A DNA stretch of 64,000 nt from Bacillota bacterium (GTDB taxonomy: Bacteria > Bacillota > Clostridia > Lachnospirales > Lachnospiraceae), in the NCBI GenBank assembly GCA_023435895.1, contig JAEZLH010000036.1, positions 62,001-126,000 on the forward strand. Direction: 5' to 3'. The notes below the pieces were generated by a model, which ran no database searches, had not been told where the DNA came from, and worked only from the letters and a program-made list of their open reading frames with translations. Below, piece after piece: positions 59,583-64,000 of the stretch. The translations under genes were made by a program, and so were the position numbers. How positions within the stretch are numbered: position 1 is the first letter of the stretch; each line of letters opens with the position of its first letter.

Positions 59583-60605
59583 TCACCACTTATTTTTAAC
59601 TTTTTCTGCAAATCCCATGAAATTTTTTATATCTATTACCTTTCCCCCATCCAATATAGCTTTGCCTGTAAATTCTCCAAAAACCTGATGTTGTTGGGTT
59701 GATACAATCAAGGCGGAAAGATCAACATTACGGTCTAAAATCGGAATGAAATCCATTTCTATCCGATTATCACTTGACGTGATAACCCATGGTTTCATAT
59801 ATTCATATACATTATCATTTTTTTGAATAATAAAGTTTACCTCCTGAAGTTTACTAGCTATACCATCATAGAATAGCATATTCTCTGTCGCAGATGAAGT
59901 ATCACCAAAGCCATATCCGAGATTGAAACCGAATACTTTACCATCCATCATTCCCTGCGCCGCGCTCCAATACCATGTGACTTTATGAGGCCATGAACCT
60001 CTCCCCCAGTCAAGAAGTCCAAAGGAACTATCCGGTGTGAAAATATATTCTTTATCTTCAAAACTTACAACACCCGCAGCTCTCATGCCAATAACTTTCT
60101 GATTATAATAAAATTCTTTCTTACTTTGTTTAAATGGTGTTGCAATTACCATGGTATCCTCAGGTTGGTCAAACAACTCAATAGAAACATTTATTTTTGA
60201 TACAACATCAAAATTTTTCATTGACAAACACAGTTTGCGTTTATTATCGTCATGAATAATTGATAGATTTGTTTTTGTATCCCCATAATTTATATTTCCC
60301 ATCTCTGAAGATTGGGGCATATTAATGCCCCCTATACAGATTGAAATGCCTGATTTCTCTTTTGGATTTTTAAAATCAATAAATGAAACACCAATTAACC
60401 CTATAGCCGGAGTCGTACCTACCGTTAATGCAAGACCATAATCATTATTGTAAATCAAGTAATAGTCCCATTCTTTTAATCTTAGAAGTTTATTCTTTAC
60501 ATCTTTTCTTATATAATCCAGAATTAATGATGTAGCATATCCCTTTTGTATCAATTCTCCCTGCTGATTTAACAACCTTGACGGTTGTGTAATTTGATGT
60601 TGCAT
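59583..60605 (-). CDS. DUF2804 domain protein
   Basis: A 340-residue protein of the DUF2804 family. The diagnostic block FGLLDWGRGSWPHKVTWYWSAAQG lies near residue 205 in two adjoining parts, with NLGYGFGDTSSATENMLFYDG following. The protein is mostly beta strand and has no signal peptide. Function unknown; the fold resembles hydrolase-like or lipocalin-like beta sheets, but this is not proven. It is 77 bases upstream of the HAD gene. Confidence 0.87.
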   Translation of the reverse strand: MQHQITQPSRLLNQQGELIQKGYATSLILDYIRKDVKNKLLRLKEWDYYLIYNNDYGLALTVGTTPAIGLIGVSFIDFKNPKEKSGISICIGGINMPQSSEMGNINYGDTKTNLSIIHDDNKRKLCLSMKNFDVVSKINVSIELFDQPEDTMVIATPFKQSKKEFYYNQKVIGMRAAGVVSFEDKEYIFTPDSSFGLLDWGRGSWPHKVTWYWSAAQGMMDGKVFGFNLGYGFGDTSSATENMLFYDGIASKLQEVNFIIQKNDNVYEYMKPWVITSSDNRIEMDFIPILDRNVDLSALIVSTQQHQVFGEFTGKAILDGGKVIDIKNFMGFAEKVKNKW

Positions 60606-60760
60606 ATTCGATCCCCTTAAGAAAATACTTACAATATAAAATAATCATATTTTGTTATTTGGTTCACCGATATACCACACTAATCAAAACTCTCCACTTC
60701 AAAATGTAGTTCCGACCAAGAAGAAACATATCGGTACATTAATAAAAAGGAAGGTTCTGA

Positions 60761-61291
60761 TTAAAAATATTTTACATAATCCCCTTGTGGAATGGGGTGC
60801 TCCAAGCCGAGTACTCTAGGCCACATTCCAGTATCGTCAATAATAAAACCCATTAACATCCCCATGTGAGTATGCAGATGACGAAACTGAGCTAAAATCA
60901 ATGTAAAACGGTCATATTCACAATTCGGAGGAGTGTCTCCCAGCTCTTCTTCCTTTAACTGAAAGAGATATGTTTTAATCTTGGTATCAATATCGGAAAA
61001 GTATTGGTTTATCTCCTCCCTTGATAGTGATTTCTTCGAAATTATGTCCAAATTATTCAAATCCTGTTCGTGGATGTCCGGCTCTACAAACTCTGGGTCC
61101 CTTGGATTGATAAACCAACAATCCAGTGAATGAAGCATATGATAGATGTGTTTCCAGCAAGGCATATGACAGTATTCCTTATTCCACAGCTCATTCGGCA
61201 CACAATCAATCACATTATGAACTTCCCAAAGGACACGATTCATTTGGTCTTTTATAGTTTTAACGAAATTGTTATTATCCGTATACTCCAC
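60761..61291 (-). CDS. DinB-family metal-binding protein
   Basis: A four-helix-bundle protein of the DinB/YfiT group. The metal-ligand histidines are in CWKHIYHMLHSLD and FRHLHTHMG, matching the spaced His triad. Some DinB-like proteins are thiol-dependent transferases; the substrate here is unknown. Start choice is difficult: a GTG at 61291 lies 6 bases from AGGA, while a TTG at 61312 extends the protein by seven residues. Either way the product has 176 or 183 residues. It is the last gene of the group with the methyltransferase gene, 61 bases away. Confidence 0.8.
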   Translation of the reverse strand: MEYTDNNNFVKTIKDQMNRVLWEVHNVIDCVPNELWNKEYCHMPCWKHIYHMLHSLDCWFINPRDPEFVEPDIHEQDLNNLDIISKKSLSREEINQYFSDIDTKIKTYLFQLKEEELGDTPPNCEYDRFTLILAQFRHLHTHMGMLMGFIIDDTGMWPRVLGLEHPIPQGDYVKYF

Positions 61292-61352
61292 CTCCGATCC
61301 TGTAGCTCTCAAATTCTATATGTCTTTCTATAAACAAACTTGCTATTTATAA

Positions 61353-62132
61353 TTAAGATACAATAAACATCCCATATTCCTTGGGGACATAAATTCTGCC
61401 ATCTACTTTTTGCTTCTCCAAAATAGTTATCAAATCATTTCTGCTTACATTACTTAAATCAATCATGGAGGATAAGGATAATGCATAATCAGCTAAATCC
61501 TCTGTATTTGTCACTTCCAGATGATCGTTATATTCCAATTTCTCCACAGTTTCAAAATGCTTCCTTAAGATTTGCTCGCCACTTTGCAACGTAAATACTT
61601 TATCCTTACTTCTCTGAATGCCAAAATCCCCTAGTAAATCCTGTATGTATTCAATGATTCCGTTTTCCCCATAGGTAGCACAATAGAATAAGCCGTTCTC
61701 TTTCAGAACACGTCGAACCTCCGACAAACCCTTATGGATATCCGGCACATGGTATAACATCATATTCGCGATTATTATATCAAAGTTCTTATCCTGATAG
61801 GGTATCTGCTGTATATCGATTTGCTCTAAGGAAATCTGATCATATTCTCCTATATTGTTCCTGGCGTTGGATAACATCCCTTGCGAAAAATCGGATAAAA
61901 TCAGGTTCATATTCGTGGGAAGCTTTTTTGCATTCTCCTTCCACATATCAGCATTCCCACAGCCAAGCTCCAGAACATTCAGATGTTCAGCCAAGCGATA
62001 TTGCTCGAAAATCCAGTTTCCGAAGCCCTGCTTATTGACGCTGTATTTTTCATGGATTGAAATTCTGGTCTGTAGGTTTGCTTCATTTTTGTATTGTTCT
62101 TTAACAACGTGATCGTTTTGAATTGATTCCAT
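61353..62132 (-). CDS. Class I SAM-dependent methyltransferase
   Basis: A 259-residue methyltransferase of the Methyltransf_11/UbiE type with motif I VLELGCGNADMWKENA, motif II LILSDFSQGML, IDIQQIPYQDKNFDIIIANMMLYHVPD in two blocks and LKENGLFYCATYGENG. Small-molecule substrate unknown. The frame begins at 62201 but overlaps the previous gene; the ATG at 62132 with AAAGGA 6 bases upstream is used. It follows the isomerase-like gene by 65 bases. Confidence 0.88.
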   Translation of the reverse strand: MESIQNDHVVKEQYKNEANLQTRISIHEKYSVNKQGFGNWIFEQYRLAEHLNVLELGCGNADMWKENAKKLPTNMNLILSDFSQGMLSNARNNIGEYDQISLEQIDIQQIPYQDKNFDIIIANMMLYHVPDIHKGLSEVRRVLKENGLFYCATYGENGIIEYIQDLLGDFGIQRSKDKVFTLQSGEQILRKHFETVEKLEYNDHLEVTNTEDLADYALSLSSMIDLSNVSRNDLITILEKQKVDGRIYVPKEYGMFIVS

Positions 62133-62197
62133 GGTAGGTCCTTTCTTGGGACATATTTTTATATCATTATCATCCCAAACTTCATTTTTCGCAACCT

Positions 62198-63010
62198 TCA
62201 CTCTAAACCTTCATTCTCAACCTTCAAATATTTATTCTCTTTCAACCACTTTACGGATTGTTTTAATGCTTCAATCGTTTTTGTTTCTATTACGCACCTG
62301 CAATTATGTAACTTAGCCAAATTCAATCGTTGAATCAGGTTAATCTCACCTGTTCCAAGTGTCATATGGTCTGCTTTATTGGCGCCATCATGAATATGAA
62401 AATGTCGCAGGCGTTCCTCATTCTTCATAATAAAAGCCTCATCCACATTGCCACTGGAATTTGAATGACCTATATCCCAGGTTAATGCAAAAACCTTACT
62501 TTGCAATAGAAATTCAATAGCCTCTTTTTCATATGTAGTAAATCCATCTGTGTTTTCAATGCAAATACTAATGTCATCATCGCCAACCGCCTTCTCACAC
62601 CTGTCCCGAAATCGAATTATGCTTTCTAAATAATTATCCTTGTATTGCTCAAATAGTTTTACTTTCTTATCCGGTAATGTAAAATGCACTCCGTGATTCA
62701 TATGCATGTTAAGAATTTTGATATCTAATTTCTTTGATGCTCCAATGGCTCGTTCCACTGTTTCCATATAAGCCTGTGCTACTAATGGGTTGAAATCACT
62801 AACATTTAAATTTTCATCCAAATGGAGGGTATAGAACAATTGATAAACATCCTTCAGCTCTTTCAGATAATCTGTTTTCTCCAGATTATCTAACTGATAC
62901 TGTGGCAAATTCATATTTATCTCCACAAAGTGCAAACCCAATTCCTTGCATAACTTCATTGTATCTTCCAGTGAATAAAGTTCAATCAATGTTGGCATTC
63001 CAAATTTCAT
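62198..63010 (-). CDS. Sugar phosphate isomerase/epimerase-like TIM-barrel protein
   Basis: A 270-residue xylose isomerase-like AP endonuclease 2 fold protein. Metal-site segments are ILNMHMNHG, ISICIENTDGF, ALTWDIGHSNSSG, HFHIHDGANKADHMTLGTGEINL and CVIETKT. It could be a sugar epimerase or an endonuclease-like enzyme; the DUF-level family spans both. The ATG at 63010 is 7 bases from GGAG; the frame runs on to 63100 inside the GNAT gene and is not used. It starts 32 bases after the GNAT stop. Confidence 0.87.
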   Translation of the reverse strand: MKFGMPTLIELYSLEDTMKLCKELGLHFVEINMNLPQYQLDNLEKTDYLKELKDVYQLFYTLHLDENLNVSDFNPLVAQAYMETVERAIGASKKLDIKILNMHMNHGVHFTLPDKKVKLFEQYKDNYLESIIRFRDRCEKAVGDDDISICIENTDGFTTYEKEAIEFLLQSKVFALTWDIGHSNSSGNVDEAFIMKNEERLRHFHIHDGANKADHMTLGTGEINLIQRLNLAKLHNCRCVIETKTIEALKQSVKWLKENKYLKVENEGLE

Positions 63011-63042
63011 AGCATCACTCCAATCTAATTCTAGCACTATAG

Positions 63043-63627
63043 CTAGTTTTCCTCCTTGGAAACAAACTTCTTCGGTAGCTCCTTCTGGTGAAGCAACCAC
63101 TCTTCCTTCAATAAGCTATATTTCAATTCATCATCCCAACGACCGTCTTTATATCTTACTCTTCTGGATACGCCTTCTTTTGTCATGCCTAATTTTATCA
63201 TTATGCTTTCTGATTGACTGTTTGAAGAATTGCAACTGGCAGTTACTTTATGTATGCTATAGTTGGTAAATAGATAATTGATTAATGCCTTTCCCATCTC
63301 AGTGCCAAACCCCTGCCCCCAATACCCGGGTTTGATAAAGTATCCTATTTCAAATATTCCGCCCTGGGGATGCTTTAAAGCAACCTCGTAATCCACTATC
63401 CCGATTGGAACATTCTCTTCTTTTATACAAGCAACATATTGGATACCTATATCATGAGCACTTTGGTCCAGTAGTATATTCTTAAAGGCGTCTTTTGCAT
63501 CTTCCTGTGAAGTAAGTTTATCTAAATAGGCATATTTCATTACTTCTTCATCAGAATACAGCTCATAAAACAAGTCGAAATCGGTTTCGTTTAATGCTCT
63601 GTAGATTAATCTTGGGCTTTCAAACAT
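63043..63627 (-). CDS. GNAT acetyltransferase, RimJ/RimL type
   Basis: A 194-residue acetyltransferase starting FESPRLIYRALNETDFDLFYEL, with IGYFIKPGYWGQGFGTEMGKALI (acetyl-CoA loop Q/R-x-x-G-x-G/A type), VTASCNSSNSQSESIMIKLGM and GRWDDELKYSLL. The last part is typical of protein-N-acetyltransferases of ribosomal proteins, but substrates vary. GGAGG lies 6 bases before the ATG at 63627; the frame is open to 63702 without a site. It leads the four-gene group that ends with the DinB gene. Confidence 0.9.
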   Translation of the reverse strand: MFESPRLIYRALNETDFDLFYELYSDEEVMKYAYLDKLTSQEDAKDAFKNILLDQSAHDIGIQYVACIKEENVPIGIVDYEVALKHPQGGIFEIGYFIKPGYWGQGFGTEMGKALINYLFTNYSIHKVTASCNSSNSQSESIMIKLGMTKEGVSRRVRYKDGRWDDELKYSLLKEEWLLHQKELPKKFVSKEEN

Positions 63628-63866
63628 AAATATCCTCCAATTAAATAGGGTTAATAATTGCTCTTTGGTTATACTTGATTTATAGTAAATAAACGTATTC
63701 ATGGGATTTTAAATAAAGCGTTGAATTTAGCCATAAAAATTAATTAAGGTTCCCCTTTGGTAATACGATTCTAGAATCTATCAACGACATATAACTACTA
63801 TTTCAACTTGTTTGGTACTTGTACGGTTACTTGTTCGAAATTACATACCTCACACCCAAACAGCAT

Positions 63867-64000
63867 TTATAACCTTTCCAATAAAAATTTTACGGTTTCT
63901 TTCAGTTCATCGCTAAACTCATCAAGACTTTCCAAACTAATCGTACCATCACTAACAAGAGAAACAATGTCATATATCATATTCGACTTCTTAAATTCTA
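63867..64000 (-). CDS. C-terminal end of an unidentified protein (partial)
   Basis: The last 44 codons of a reading frame that enters from the right edge, ending in TAA at 63867-63869. The visible part, with SNMIYDIVSLVSDGTIS and a helical end DELKETVKFLLERL, has no domain I recognise. It resembles the short helical ends of small regulatory or antitoxin-like proteins, but that is weak. Between it and the GNAT gene lie about 240 bases without visible genes. Confidence 0.55.
   Translation of the reverse strand, partial: EFKKSNMIYDIVSLVSDGTISLESLDEFSDELKETVKFLLERL

Overview
The window looks like a chromosome segment of an anaerobic, spore-forming, Gram-positive clostridium, most likely a member of the Lachnospiraceae. 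The DNA is AT-rich, ribosome binding sites are strong AGGAGG types, and promoters are near-consensus sigma-A. It carries a sporulation sigma factor (SigK), RNase J, an IreB/RuvX/DUF1292 group and a Gram-positive type IV pilus operon with a PilM-PilN fusion and a DUF5057 protein, both familiar from clostridia. No rRNA, tRNA, CRISPR array or insertion sequence was recognised. Species cannot be fixed from the sequence alone.

Layout. 1-1893: a partial folC and an RlmI-like rRNA methyltransferase. 2160-19224 (minus strand): one long type IV pilus operon, reading pilB, pilT, pilC, pilA, pilD, pilMN, pilO, four prepilin-like genes, a 1292-residue DUF5057 protein and a GtrA-like membrane protein. It has a consensus promoter before pilB, a second good promoter before pilC, and a 19-bp perfect hairpin directly after the major pilin gene. 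19492-21383: an ABC-F ATPase behind a roughly 280-nt leader that contains a 12-codon upstream ORF. 21401-26986: an HD hydrolase, a zinc-ribbon membrane protein, sigK without a pro-sequence, and a lipoprotein/response regulator/histidine kinase operon. 27124-34566: a conserved RNA-modification and RNA-decay island related to the Bacillus yrzL-yrrK-yrzB-yrrL-yrrM-yrrO region, here also carrying RNase J and a Fur protein, with mtaB at the upstream end.

34901-45016: an HPr-like protein without the active-site histidine; thiI with its cysteine desulfurase; an M23 peptidase and an LCP-family protein for the cell envelope; pepD; a PFL/ACT pair; and a WalJ-like metallo-beta-lactamase fold protein. 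45298-48521: a polar amino-acid ABC transporter operon with its own promoter and terminator. 48842-64000: accessory metabolism and regulation, namely a hydroxyacid dehydrogenase, an MFS exporter with a divergent TetR regulator and a near-palindromic 42-bp operator, cheX, acetyltransferases, an AraC/epoxide hydrolase divergent pair, a heavy-metal-associated protein under a DtxR-like palindrome, and small operons of DUF4003, LD-carboxypeptidase, HAD, DUF2804, DinB, methyltransferase and isomerase-like genes.

The most interesting system is the pilus operon. PilB has a textbook double MshEN motif, suggesting c-di-GMP control. The minor pilin genes end in a large extracellular DUF5057 protein that resembles PilY1 in position, size and acidic, calcium-loop-like motifs, although it is not visibly homologous. 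The ABC-F leader, the metal-responsive palindrome and the histidine-less HPr are the other leads.
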